A stretch of DNA of 64,000 nt from assembly GCA_030737875.1 (NCBI GenBank), contig CM060915.1:359907863-359971862 (forward strand), given 5' to 3'. The stretch is from Allium sativum (taxonomy: Eukaryota > Streptophyta > Magnoliopsida > Asparagales > Amaryllidaceae). Every line of letters starts with the position of its first letter. Within the stretch, counting starts at the first letter, position 1. Position numbers and translations under genes: made by a program. A model generated the notes under the pieces. The model worked only from the letters and a program-made list of their open reading frames with translations. It had not been told where the DNA came from and searched no databases. Shown here piece after piece: positions 1-12,341 of this stretch.

Positions 1-2684
1 TATTTAAACAAAGTGAAAATAAAAACATGATCTTTAATATCTAGTCTTTTCATTTTAACAAAATTACGGTAAAAATATGTTTTTTAATAAGAAATCTTTT
101 ATTGCGACAATAATGACAATAAAAACATATCTTTCTATTTTACTCTTTTTGTTGTAACTAAAATGACAATAAAAATATATCTTTCCATTCTACTCCTTTT
201 ATTTTTGTTGAACAAAGTGACAACAAAAATGAAATCTTTTATTATTATCATTCTATTATAATCTTTTCTACATATTCTAATGTCAAATAAAAAAGATAAT
301 TTATTCACATACTTGTTCTATTCTTCTAATGACAAAATAAAAAGGCAATTTTGTTTACATAACATGTCTCATATTTTTAACGACAAAACAAAAAGACAAT
401 TTTGTTCTATCATGACATTCCTAAACAAATGGCAATTTTAATATAATGACATTCCTAATATAATGACATTTTCAATAAAATGACATTTCTAATATAATGT
501 TATTTCTATACTAATGTAATATTTCTAACATAAATGATGTTTTTACACTAATATAACAATTCTAACATAAATGATGTTTTTATACTAATATCACAATTAT
601 AACATAAATGATGTTTCTACATTAATATCACAATTCTAGCATAAATGATGTTTGTAACACAGTTCTAACATAAATGATGTTTTTATACTAATATAACATG
701 TCTAACAAAAACGATATTTCTATTCAAACCAATTAAAGATTAGATTTTTATCTTACAAAAATATAATTAGACAAATCATCATCAACACAGTCAATCAATC
801 AATCTAAATTTTATACGACACATACATTTAAATATACAATCACAATAAATACAAATACATACATATATATATATATATATAATTTTTATTTTAAATTTAA
901 ATCGAGAAATCTCACATTGGGTTTTGAATTCTTCGAAATTTTAGATTGCTCTGTTTCAGCTCTGGTCTGTTCCATGTTGTAGATCTCATTGCTACGAATC
1001 CAACGCTTACAGTTTCGTGTAATTCCGTTTCTGTTTGACAAAGTTATGACGTTTTAAACATTTGAATAAATTAAATCGGTCATTACTGTAATTAATTTCC
1101 AATTAAACCTTTAATCCCCCTCACCTCGTATACTGCTTCATTCACCATTTCAAAACCCTCGATCTCGAAAATCGCTCAACGCCGCCACTGTGCTTGGTCG
1201 AACTACCATCATCCTGTGCCACGTCGGAGCCGCCAACCAATCCGTCTTTCTTTAGTTATGGAGTAGAGGGTTTTGAACAGAGAATGATGTTATTTGTGCT
1301 AGTAACCAGTTTATGGATGAGTGCTCTTGGGGTAGTTGGTCTGGCTTTGAATCTGCAATAGAAACAAAAACAAGGAATGGGTTACCTACCCCTAATGGTC
1401 AAAGCGAGCCCTTTCATTCAATTCTTCATTCTTTAATGAAATTAAGAGCTGCTCGGGTCAGAGCGTAAGCTAGTGATGCTTTCGGCTACTGGACATCGCC
1501 TACCACCACCAGTGACCCGGTCCCACTCAACGAACCCAGGTCTCGAAATCTAAACCCAAACGCGGCAGGTTTATGCCCTAAATTCGACCAGAATATGAAG
1601 CTAAACTTGATCATCACCTTATGATATTCTAGAGCACGAAAATCTCTATCTCCTTTGTTTGGAAATTTGTTAAATTCATTCGTGGATCGAGATGTTTTAG
1701 GGTTTTAAAATCGGACTATTCTGGCCATTAAAGATACTGGCGGCGACAGTGTAATAAGATGATAGAATTAGGGTTTGGTTTTTCTAGTGTACTAATAATA
1801 ATATATTTATTTAATTCTTTAATTTTCAAAAAGCCTGTTAACTGATATTAACTCCAAATTAAGCCCAGCGACTGTCGCCCCTAGCCAAATACCCCTATTC
1901 CGGACATAATGGACTAGGTCCCATCAACCCGTTTGATCGTCTCAGCCCACTTTTCTTTAATTTAAAATATAAATCACTTATTTATTTAATTCGATCGTAC
2001 ATTTAAATTTACCAGGGCCATATACTGGCTTCAAAAATTTCCGAAAAAAAAATCTAGCAATGTTTGGCAATACGGTCCTAAAAAAATCAATTTCGTCGAA
2101 TTTGGAGACCGTTTAAAAAATGACCATTTTCTGGTCGATCCAAACTGACTAAAATTGACAAAACACATTTTCTTTTGCCACGCTCACATATTAATTCCAA
2201 AAATTATGAAAATATGAATCTAACAATAATTTGAAATTCTGGATCCAACCAAAGTGGTTTCGTCGAAAATGAGGTCGTTTGTAAAATGGCTATTTTTAAT
2301 ATTAATATATATATATATATGTATAAATTCTATAGCGACCATTCTGAATTTTAAACTGGGCATAACTGTTGATTCGCGCTACGAAATTTCAATTTTTCAG
2401 ATTCGTTGGAAAGATATTTTTAAACAGATATAAATATTTTTGGTTTCACCAAAATCCAATTTGTTTTACATTCTATACATTCATTCAAAGTTCAAATTCA
2501 AATTTTCAAACTACCGCGTTATTTCTAACTCCTTTTATAATTAAATTAAAAAATTTCGTTCTAACTTTGATTTAAATAAATTTTTAGTCATTATTATTTA
2601 AAACAAATTATTTTAAATATTTAAAATCCGCTAAAATTGCAAAAATAAAAATTTTAAATTGTTCCAAAATTCCGGGTTGTTACA
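1..2684 (-). mobile_element. E1 element: left (3') LTR, partial, minus strand
   Basis: Read on the minus strand from 2684, the sequence starts TGTAACAACCCGG and resembles the start of the LTRs at 3186, 25046 and 33290 for several hundred bases; a shared stretch around 1860-1880 (the 'gacagtcgctgggctt' type motif) also occurs near 4005, 25870 and 34095. It is followed at 2685 by a minus-strand polypurine tract, so this is the 3' LTR of a minus-strand Ty3/gypsy-type element. Its far end lies off the left edge. No coding sequence is visible. The middle (about 1100-1800) is less AT-rich and probably corresponds to the leader part of the LTR. Confidence 0.8.
524..705. repeat. 37-bp AT-rich tandem repeat in the E1 LTR
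   Basis: About five copies of a unit beginning tctaacataaatgatg start near 524, 561, 598, 635 and 664. The period is 37 bp except for the last, shortened step. The stretch 1-520 to its left is similarly AT-rich with looser repeats (aaaatgacaataaaaa types). Comparable but unrelated AT-rich arrays occupy the same part of the LTR in S1 (about 4600-5340) and L2 (26515-26720). Confidence 0.8.
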
Positions 2685-2701
2685 ATCTCCCCCACTTAAA
2701 G
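2685..2701 (-). other. E1 polypurine tract
   Basis: On the minus strand this reads CTTTAAGTGGGGGAGAT directly before the LTR start TGTAACA. It is preceded by a cttttcgaggacgaaaag motif (2702-2720), the usual 3' end of plant Ty3/gypsy elements. L2 has the same arrangement at 33258-33289. Confidence 0.85.
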
Positions 2702-2940
2702 TCTTTTCGTCCTCGAAAAGGAACGGAGCTGAAAGTTGTTTAATTAACCAACTCAACTTTCATTCTTTAATTGATTTTAATAATTTTATTAGTTGAACTA
2801 AAAATCACACAACACAATCATCAATCAATTAGTTGATTAGCTTTTGAAATATATATAACTTTTTTATATTCAAAAATCATATTTTCTAATATAGGACTAC
2901 ATATAATTACAAATATGTTAATTATAAATTTTTCACTCTC

Positions 2941-2981
2941 AACTCATTTTAGGGCATTTCTAACCCCATCTCTAATGAGTT
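2941..2981 (-). other. Stem-loop 2 downstream of the E1 PBS
   Basis: On the minus strand ACTCATT pairs with AATGAGT, and GGGGT pairs with GCCCT through two wobbles, around a 7-nt loop. Same 39-nt geometry as the stem-loops at 2984-3021, 31381-31419 and 48341-48379. Confidence 0.65.
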
Positions 2982-2983
2982 TT

Positions 2984-3021
2984 CTCATTCTAGGATGCTA
3001 CTGATCCTATCTCTAATGAGT
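2984..3021 (-). other. Stem-loop 1 downstream of the E1 PBS
   Basis: On the minus strand ACTCATT/AATGAG(A) form the outer stem and AGGAT/ATCCT the inner stem, with loop CAGTAGC. It lies about 93 nt downstream of the LTR end, the usual place for a packaging or dimerisation signal. Confidence 0.7.
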
Positions 3022-3097
3022 ATTCCTTTTATAGGATATTTCTGATGAGTCTTTGTTCAGTTCTAACGAGTTGTACCCCAAAGAATTGAGATAACCA

Positions 3098-3113
3098 AAG
3101 CTCTGATACCAGC
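3098..3113 (-). other. E1 primer-binding site
   Basis: The minus strand reads (C)TGGTATCAGAGCTT immediately after the LTR end. This is the standard plant PBS complementary to the 3' end of initiator tRNA-Met. Confidence 0.85.
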
Positions 3114-3185
3114 TGTAATGGCCCAAAAATCCCCACGCTTTGAATCGACCATAAACCACACAGGTCTGGTCTAAAAGTTGGAAAT
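3114..3185 (-). mobile_element. E1 right (5') LTR, first fragment
   Basis: On the minus strand this is the last 72 bp of the 5' LTR, ending ...GGCCATTACA next to the PBS. The LTR is interrupted here by S1 and resumes at 9603. Bases 3181-3185 (gaaat) are the target later duplicated by S1. Confidence 0.75.
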
Positions 3186-4067
3186 TGTAACAACCCGGAA
3201 AATTTGAACCAATTAATTTTTTTTATTTTGGCAATTTTAGTGAATTTTGAATATTTAAATGAATTATTTTAAATAATAACGACGAGGAATTTATTTTGAA
3301 CAGAATTTTAATGTATAAATTTATTTGAATCGACGTTAGATTATAATATATTTATTTTAATTATAAAAGGAAATGGAAATGGCACGGTAGTTTGAAAATT
3401 CGATTTCAAATTTCAATTGAATGTACAGGATTCAAAATAAACCAGATTTTAGAGAAACCAAAAATATTTGAATCTATTTGAAAATACCTTTCCAATGAAT
3501 CTGAAAAATTGAAATTTCATAGCGGGAATAAAAAGTTATGTCCAGTTGAAATTTCGGGATAGTCGCTATGGAAATATTGCCCTTAAAAATAACGATTTTT
3601 GCAAATGACCTCTGTTTTCGATGAAACCATTTTTGTTGGATTCGGGATGTCTAATTATTGCTGGATTCCAATTTCCATAATTTTTGGGATCAATATGTGA
3701 GTGTGGCAAAAGAAAACGTGTTTTGACAGTTTAAGTCAATTTGGATCGTCCAAAAAATGACCATTTTTCAAACGGTCTTCAAATTTGACGAAATTAGTTT
3801 TGTTAGGACCATACCATAAATATGAATCTAGAAATAATTTTTATGGAATTCTCAGAGTCAGTATGTGGCCCCAGTAAATTAAAATGTGCGTTCAAATTGA
3901 ATATATATTGATTTATATTTTAATTTAAACGGAAACTAATCGAAATGTTAGAATTGGGTTATGAAACATATCCCATTGGGTTCGGAACGGGGGTAATTAA
4001 CTAGTGATGATAGTCGGTGGGTTTGATTTGGAATTTGAATCAATAAACCACTAATTATTGAATTTAA

Positions 4068-4476
4068 ATAATATAAATATATATATATATATACTCCCTA
4101 GGTCAAAATATTTTGGTCAAACCGCTCATTTTAATTCTCCACGGTCAAAATTGGAAAACCCCATGCCTCCCCCTTTTGCAATCCCATCGCCTCCCCTATC
4201 AGACCATCGCGCCTCCACCGGAGGGCCCCACCTCGCATCGCCCGCCACCTCCAGCACGGTGCACCCTCCCCTCTCCACGCCGTTGCTCCTCTCTCCCTTG
4301 GCCGTTCGAACCCGCCAATACCCAATCTGAAATCAATCTCATCGCGCCGGCCACTGCGCGCACCCCCATCACCTCCAGTCGACGCCATCGTCGAGCATAC
4401 CTCCACCGCAGCAGCTCCGAACCCCCCTCTGGTTCGACCTGGAGCTCGCCCCTCCGCAGAAAAAACCGAGAAAAAG
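4068..4476 (+). promoter_or_regulatory. S1 TATA-like run, GC-rich leader and splice donor
   Basis: A (AT)n run at about 4076-4092 precedes a sharply GC/CT-rich block (4140-4476) in an otherwise AT-rich LTR. The block ends gaaaaag|gtgagt, a near-consensus plant 5' splice site after 4476. The L2 LTRs have a different GC-rich block in the same position, also ending in aaag|gtaaaa. I infer transcription start plus leader exon plus intron donor; the exact start cannot be read. Confidence 0.4.
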
Positions 4477-5477
4477 GTGAGTTATTCCCTTTCTTTTCTA
4501 TTTTAAATAACGTTGTACTTCTTTTTTAATTCAGTTTTATTAGTATAAATTAAAAGCATTGATAAAAGGATGGATTTTTATTAGTGAAAAGTTCAAATTT
4601 TTATCATACATGAAAGGTTAGATTTTTAATATTTATATGGAATGCAAATAAAAATGTGGTTTCTTTTTATATGAAATGCAAATAAAGAATTGATTTTTAG
4701 ATATATAATAACGATATAAAGTGGCAATTTTTATAATGCTTTCATAACGATAAAAATATGATTTTTATATTATAGATATAATAAAAATATAATTTTTATA
4801 TTACAGAAATAATAAAAATATGATTTTTATATTATAGAGATAATAGAAATATGATTTTTATATGATAGAGAATATAAAAATGCGATTTTTACATATGTAG
4901 TAGAGATATAAAAGTACGATCTTTATATATAAAGATGTGATTTTTATAGAGAGAATGGCGAGAGAAAGATGTGATCTTTATATATTTTTTTCATTGAAAT
5001 AAAATATGGTTTCATCGTATATAAAACAGTTAAGCTATAAAAATATAATCTTTGTATAGAAATTATAGATGTAAAAATATAATCTTTGTATAGAAATTAT
5101 AATAATAAAAATATAATCTTTGTATAGGAATTAGAAATGTAAAAGTATAATTTTCTTTGAAATGAAAATAAGATTTTATAAGATAGAAAATTATGATTTT
5201 CTTTGTTATGAAAAAACTACGATTTTTAGTTCAATAAAAATATAATTCTTATCGTATGTATGATATGATTTATAGCTAGATAAAAATAGAATTTTATCGT
5301 ATGGAAGAAAATAATTATTAATGGGTTAAAAATATGATTTTTAACGTAGGGATGCAGTCTAGATCGACATCAAAGCATGGCAGAGTGGAACCCAAAGGTG
5401 AGAACTCCTCACTTTTATTTTATTTTCTAGTTAAAATATATACTTGGATGCAAATGGTGCTTAGCAGTACCCGACGC

Positions 5478-5504
5478 AAGTCGTCCACAGACCATGGACG
5501 ACTT
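5478..5504 (+). other. LTR hairpin with conserved loop (S1 copy)
   Basis: AAGTCGTCC / GGACGACTT is a perfect 9-bp stem around the loop ACAGACCAT. The L2 LTRs keep the loop but change the stem while preserving pairing. Confidence 0.6.
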
Positions 5505-7023
5505 GTTTGGTTGTTTGATTGTGTGTGAATATTGATTGTGTGATGTGGAATGAAATAAAATATTTTATAGTTAAAAATATAATTTTTTAACGTGTATGTA
5601 AAATGAATATTTATAAACAAATCGGACGATTTTTTTACGTACACACATTTGACTGATATTGATTGGGACGATAAATTTTACACATCGCCCAACTGCACAA
5701 ATAAAATTATTATATGTTGATTGAAACCCCACATGGGTATTGGGATGATATTGGACATACACTAGTCCCAATGATTAGCTGTATGTCGATCGATTGATTG
5801 ACAGGCTGTCATGAGCGTTAAATATTTATATTTGATGCTTATGCAGTGTAGAATGCACTCTGGATGATGGTTGACTATGTTTGATTGTTTTTGTATACAT
5901 GTGTTGTATGAAATTCATATATATCAAATTATATGGTAATTGACTATGTCTGATTCCAGTTCAGAAAGAATGAATATTTTAAAATAACAATTATTTTAAA
6001 AATAACGAATATTTTAAAGAAATATTCAATAACGGATCAAAACATGATTTTGATGTCCGATTTGGGATGAACACGAATATATTTAAATATATAAAGCCGT
6101 GTAGACTAAATTAACGCCATTTTGACGGGAACGATATCGGTTTTATTCGTCTTTATAATGAATATTGGAAAGGAATTGATTTTAAAATCTAATGTTTTGA
6201 AAATAATATCATTTATATATATTAATGATATGGAATATTCAATTTTGATTTCAAATTGAATACGAAGTTGAAATCGTTTTGAAAACGAATTTAAAACGAT
6301 TTATAAAATACGTTTTAAATGGAATTCGACGAAATATATTATATTATATATATATATAATGGCCTGAATAGAACGCGCCGCGCTGCGGTAGTTCGCGAAT
6401 TTCGACCATTGACTTCAAATGGACATTACGGGAGATCCGACCGTCAAATTCTCCTAAAACCGAAACCGTTGGGTTCGTATCGAAAAGAGCTTTCTAACGA
6501 ATGCAAAAAATTAGAAATCTAATGGTTGGATTTGGAATTATGTCCAAATCAAATTTGGAAAAGGTCGATGTAAGTGCAGTTCGATGGCCGTTTATGGAAA
6601 TCGACTGTACGGGCCTTGATAAAATTATTAAAAATATCAATAATTTGTGTAAAACCATAATAAATGATTTGGAAAGAATTGGAATGAAAAATTCCATATT
6701 TGAAAAGATAAAAATAGATTTTTTATCGAAATGAACTAGTTATTAACAAGAATTATAATCCAATATTTTTAAATAAATAAATTGGATTTGAAATGGTTTT
6801 AAAAATAACCGGAATTTCCAATATATGAATTGGAATGGATTTGAATCGAAATTATCTTCGGAATATTTCGATATTGAATTCTGTGATTATACGGATATTA
6901 TGGAGGAATTTGGAAGATATATATATATCGTTATTCCAATACGGTATTTGTTGATTCCAGAATTTGATATTGAATATAAGCCGATACATTTTCTATTCAG
7001 ATATTTAATATTAAATGTGATTT

Positions 7024-7752
7024 TGGGTTTGTCGTGAATGGTGTCTTCGTTAACACTGTTCTTGAACCCAGTTGAGAAAAGATTAAATCTTTTTATTTAG
7101 ATTTAATGAAGGTTACAAATTAATTGATATTTAATTGGAATGGAATTGAAATTGGTCTTTGGGTTTATCGTGAACCGTATTTTAAATAACACTTGTTCTT
7201 TAACCCGATTAACAATGGAATGAGATTTTGGGTTGTCGTGAATGGTATCTTTAATAATACTGTTCTTAAACCCAATGGAGTTAAGAAAATCAGAAACTAA
7301 CTGGAGATTAGTTAAGTTGAATGGTTTCCTGTGTATTGATCTGATGTTGGTTTCAGCCTTCGGGATTAATACTTAGGGAATTGTTCACTTGCTAATTTAC
7401 GGTTAAAGGCTGATGGAATGTAATGTGATCTTGGGTTTATCGTGAACCATGTTTTAAAGGACATTGGTTCTTTAACCCAGTTAAAGACAGGAATAAGATT
7501 TTGGGTTGTCGTGAATGGTATCTTTAATAATATTGTTCTTAGACCCAATGGAGTTAAGAAAATCAGAAACTAACCGGAGAGTACTTAAGTTGAATGGTTT
7601 CCTGGGTATTGATCTGATGTTTGTTTTGGCCTTCGAGGTTAATACTGAGGGAATTGTTCACTAGCTAATTTACGGTTAAAGGCTGATGGAATGGAATGTG
7701 ATTTTGGGTTTATCGTGAACCGTGTTTTAAATGACACTGGTTCTTTAACCCA
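7024..7752 (+). repeat. Six stem-loop modules in S1
   Basis: Copies at about 7024-7070, 7160-7207, 7229-7273, 7432-7480, 7501-7546 and 7704-7752. Each has the plan GGGTTt(a)tcGTGAAyy...ACActgGTTCttt..AACCC, so the outer GGGTT/AACCC and inner GTGAAC/GTTC-type arms can pair around an AT-rich loop. The arms vary between copies mostly in ways that keep pairing (for example GTGT/ACAC against GTAT/ATAC). Intervening spacers (for example 7300-7430 and 7550-7700) are themselves duplicated. Confidence 0.65.
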
Positions 7753-9602
7753 GTTAAAGGCAGGATATGATTTCCCAAGTTATACAATCGTTAATATTGA
7801 TTTTTGGGAAGATTAAAACCAACTGGAGTTTTAATGCATCTTTAATTAGATTGAAATGATATCCAAAGGAAGATTAAAGAATAAATTTAAAGAATTTATC
7901 TTTGATAAAATTAATGGGAACCTTTTCCAAAGTATAAGAATATTTGAATAAAGGAACATTCTAGACTGGAATGAGGCGCATATTGTGTTTTTATAGCACT
8001 TGTTTATTATATACGCGAGTTATTCAGAAAGACTGGGTTTATCCCATTCTAAGTAACTAATTCGACAATGTGTCGAGGATGAAGACGGTGGTTGAAGGCC
8101 GGAGGTTTTCACATCGTTTTGGATGATTACTAATGTCTTGATTGGGCTGTACACCCAAGACAATGTAATAAGTGGTGATCGTCCAGACGTACTTGGAGAT
8201 CAACGGATATGCGAGGGCCTCTCCCCTGTATTGGACATATGGGGAAGGAATAAGGTGCCTCCGGTTTTGTTCAGACCCAGAACGAACTTGTAAATGGATG
8301 TGTGTCTGACATCGAATTTCATTCTGTGTGATTGATAGACATCGGTTGCATAGCATGAATTTCCTATGTGGCATGCTGAGATGCAAATGATCAAGGCTTC
8401 TGTTGAAAAGCAGAGTCTTGTGGTTGATGATCAAAGCACGGCTTTAATACAGCGTAGCTTGTGTAATGTTAATTCACGAGCCTCGCACCCCGGTGTGAAC
8501 CAAAAACGGGAGAGGACATCAGGGAGGGCATGTGTTTCCTAGGAGTGGTTTCAGCATTTTGCAAGCCCTGACGTTTTACTTATGTGGATGATGGATAGCG
8601 AGGCGCCCCGGTTATATCGGTCGATCCGGGGCCAATGGAGTCGTTTGGATCATTTACGCCCCATAGGGCGGGGAAACGTGCTGTTCAAGGTTTTTTAATC
8701 CACATTGCACTTTGATGGGCCATCCCTGACGATCCAAGGGCCCACCCTATTCTGAGTCCTGAGGCTCGGGCTAGACTGTCTCGAAGCGGTAAGAACGATC
8801 CCTGGCCTTGGTTCATAGATGGAAATCCAACATCCAATACGTGACATTTGTGGTTTTGGAATGTAGAGCCTAGTATTAGCGACATGATATATGGTACCCA
8901 TGCCGTCAAGGATTGATACATTTATATTTGAAGTTGTTTTATGCACTATGCACTTATAATAGTATCAAATTATTTTTTTAACCTACCAAGCATGTTTGGC
9001 TATTACAAGGGAAAACCCTATCCCCCGGCTTGCGTTGCATTGTGTGATAGGACCTAGGTCTTATAATAGCTTCATTTTTCCAAAAAGCATTGCGCTGTTT
9101 TGTTATATACACTGGTATTCTTGGGAGAAGACTCGTTCCATGTTATATGGTGTAGTCCCTTGATATATCTGATTTAAAGTAAAGTTTTAAGTAACTATTT
9201 TAGTTCTCACACCAGTCACATGACTGACTTGGAGTTTATTGTTTTAACCTAAACTCTTGGTGCCTCTATTTTCCGCGTGAGCAACTAGTAGTTTTGGTTT
9301 TGCAGATTTATATTCACAGAATCCTGATTTACAGCTGAAGCGATATTCGGAAAGCTCTGTATCCGTGTATTACTTTCAGTTGTGTTTTGTATTGTTTTCC
9401 GCTGCTATGTATTTAAATCTCTAATATTGATCAAATGTATATGACTTATTCATACTCTGTTATATTCTTGTATTCTGATGAAATTGTTGTAATAAGCAAT
9501 GAAATGTTCTTCTGTTTGTGTTCTGATTTGTCGTGTTCTCAAAGCAATCTGTTTTTCCTCTTCTCTTCGGAGACCGAGGAAGTTTCGGGTCCTTACAGAA
9601 AT

Positions 9603-12341
9603 TCTATGCACTAACTCTGGGCATACAACACATCAGAACAAATAACAGAAGACTTTTATAAACATTATAATAATGTTACATCAGAGTACAGAATATCAGA
9701 GTACATCGATATAATAATACAACAGCGGAAGAGTAATTGACAATGAATTTAATACAGTGCAGCAGAACCAATAAACTGATACAGCGGAAGAATATCAATG
9801 CTCTGGACACAGCTTTAAGCTTTGATCTAGAATCCTGCTCAATAAATCTGCAAAATAAGCTACTCGACTGCCCATGTGGAAAAGAGGGCACCTTAGTTTG
9901 CAAAATGAAACAAATTACGGGTCAGTTATAGGACTGGTATGAGAAATCTTTCCTAACTTATCTAACAATATGGCTAATCACAGGACCATGCCGTTAACGC
10001 AGAACAAGTTTACTCCATTGGATTCCCAGTGCATAAATTAAATACATTTTTATTCAAAATAATGCAATGCTTTTTAGAAAAATGAAATCATTATAAGACT
10101 CAAGTCCAATCACACAATGCAACGCAATCCGGAGGATAGAGTTTTACCTTATAATGATCAAACATGCTTGATACGTAGAAAATAATATTTTAATATTATT
10201 ATTAGTGTCTAATCAGTTTTAAAATATTTCAAAGTAAATGTATCAATCCTAGATGGCATAGTACCCTATCCTACTATGTCGCCATATATAGGTTTGCAAT
10301 CAAAATTGTAATGTCGTATTGGAAAATGGGTTTCCATCATGAGTCAAGGCTTGGGACGATCTCCTTACCGATTCAAGACACTCTAGCAATGTCCCAGGAT
10401 CACACCTACGGGCAACCTTTGGATTCTGCACGGCTGGTCCACAAATACTTTAGTGGATTGGCAATTCCTGAACACACGTTTCCCGATCCTATTGAACCTA
10501 TAATTTGGTCACTATCGACCAATAAATCCAAGGCGCCTCATTCCATCAACCACATAAGTAAAATGTCAGGGCTTGCAAAACCCTGATACCACTTCTAGCT
10601 AAAAAGAAACGTGTGAACTCTCTGCGTTCCCTTGTCCCATTTCTGACTCTTACCGAGGTGTGAGGCTCGCGAGGTAATGTTATACACAAAGCTATGCCGA
10701 AATAGGCTATGCTTTGATCATCAACCACAAGGCTCTGCTTTTCAACAAAAGCCTCGATCATTTGCATCTTGGTATGCCACATTGACAATTCACGCCAAGC
10801 GATCGATAACTACCAATATATAACCTCTGAGCTCATGCGTCTCAGAGAAGGGTGTTAAGCAAGAGAATAAATTCTCCGCCACCAACAAATATATATTAAA
10901 TAGAGATCAATTTACATGGAATGAAATCCAATGTCAGATACACATCCATTTACAAGTCCGTTCTGGGTCTAAACGAAACCGGAGACACCTTATTCCTCGT
11001 CCCGTATGTCCAATAAGGAAGAGAGGTTCTCGCATATCCGAACAATCAACAAGTACGTATGGACAACTACCACTTCAACCCTTTCCTAGGAGCGACCCAG
11101 TTCAGGGCATCAGTAGTTGCCCATTCGATGTGAAGATCGCCAGTCATCAACCACCGTCTTTAATGTCTTTGATTTTTAATCGTCGTATCAATTATTCATA
11201 ATGGGTTAAACCCGGTCTTTCCGAATAAATCGCGTATTTTATAATCAAAAATCAAGTAATATAAATACACATCATACGCCTCATTTTAATTCATAATATT
11301 CTTTTAATAAAATATTCATATTAAAAGGGAAAGATTCCCATCAATTTTATCAAAGATAAATTCTTTTAAATTTATTCTTTATTCTTATTTTTAAAGATTC
11401 CTTAAAACTCCAATTTGATTTTAATATCAAAAATCATTACTTTATGATTATTCCATTTTAAGAAATTTATCTTATCTTTAACTGGGTTAAAGAACTAATG
11501 TCATTTAAAAACATTGTTCATGATAAACCTAAAATCATCTTCCATTAAATATGGAATTTTCACAGAAATCAAATCAATATATAATCGATATAAATTTACA
11601 TATCAGACTGCTAGTATAAATGGAATAACGGCGAAGCCTTTTAAATTCCATATATAGTAATAGTCTTCTTTTACAGAAGCCTATCTCGATTATTATCAAA
11701 TCGAATTTCCACTCAATTCCAATTTAATATATTAAATTGGAAAACTTGACTTTGGAAATTTTCTTTTTAAATCTTAATAAGAGATTTATAAATTCCAAAT
11801 TATATTTTCACTGTTAATTGGGTTAAAGAACAAATGTCGTTTAAAACACAGTTCACAATAAACCCAAATCACATTTCAATTTATTCCCATTACTAAATAT
11901 AATTGGAAGCTCTAATAATCTTAATTATGAGATTTATTCTTTTCATACGGGGTTTAAGAACAGTGTTATTTAAGACACCATCCACGACAACCCGAAATCC
12001 AACTCTTTTATCTAATTCCAATCAAATATTAATTAATTGGAAGACCTTATTAAATTTTAATTTAAAAGATTTATTCTAATTAATAACTAGTTCATTTCGC
12101 TAAAAATATATTTTTATCTTTGTGTCCATCTAAAAACGAACATAGAAATCATCGTTTTATTCTTCGTTGAATATTATTTTAAAATATATGTTATTTAAAA
12201 ATATTCTGTATATAAAAAGATTATTTATGTAAAAATATTCTTTATATTACAAGGTTCATTATTTTAAAATATTCTTTATTTTACAATGTTCTTTATTTAA
12301 AAGATATTCTAAATCGGAATGCGACTCAATCATTTACCATA
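9603..12341 (-). mobile_element. E1 right (5') LTR, second fragment
   Basis: Continues the E1 LTR after S1. It matches the last third of S1 and L2 in reverse orientation (for example 10080-10170 against the complement of 9000-9090; 12060-12120 against the complement of the 'gaaatgaactagtt' region at 6728 and 28858). Similarity stops abruptly at 12341, where the LTR sequence corresponding to about 5930 in S1 is replaced by a Helitron-like end. Three stem-loop modules occur in reverse at about 11482-11532, 11817-11865 and 11948-11994. Apparent ORFs such as 10311-10586 are non-coding LTR sequence. Confidence 0.8.

Larger units (their letters stand above)
2685..3113 (-). mobile_element. E1 internal region, only about 430 bp, non-coding
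   Basis: Everything between the two E1 LTRs is 429 bp: PBS (3098-3113), two stem-loops (2984-3021 and 2941-2981), an AT-rich stretch, then the PPT. There is no open reading frame of note. The element is therefore non-autonomous and shrunken, with LTRs many times longer than its interior. Further ACTCATT/ACTCGTT-like half-arms at about 3035-3075 suggest additional decayed copies of the stem-loop. Confidence 0.8.
3186..9597 (+). mobile_element. S1: 6.4-kb solo LTR, plus strand
   Basis: Starts TGTAACAACCCGG and ends ...GGGTCCTTACA (TG...CA), flanked by a perfect 5-bp TSD gaaat (3181-3185 and 9598-9602). There is no PBS, PPT or interior, so it is a solo LTR left by LTR-LTR recombination. It aligns along its length with the L2 LTRs (25046 and 33290) and, in reverse, with the E1 LTR. 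Internal landmarks in order: a GC-rich leader (4140-4476), an AT-rich array (4600-5340), a hairpin (5478-5504), six stem-loop modules (7024-7752), and a 3' third (8040-9597) conserved in all family members. No ORF looks coding. Confidence 0.93.

Noticed and set aside
3098..3113. PBS-like sequences as tRNA genes
   Set aside because: They match only the last dozen bases of initiator tRNA-Met; no cloverleaf or internal promoter boxes are present here or at 17017, 31279, 48292 or 57513.
10311..10586. 91-codon ORF as a gene
   Set aside because: It lies within the E1 LTR, and the homologous stretch in S1 and L2 does not keep the frame.
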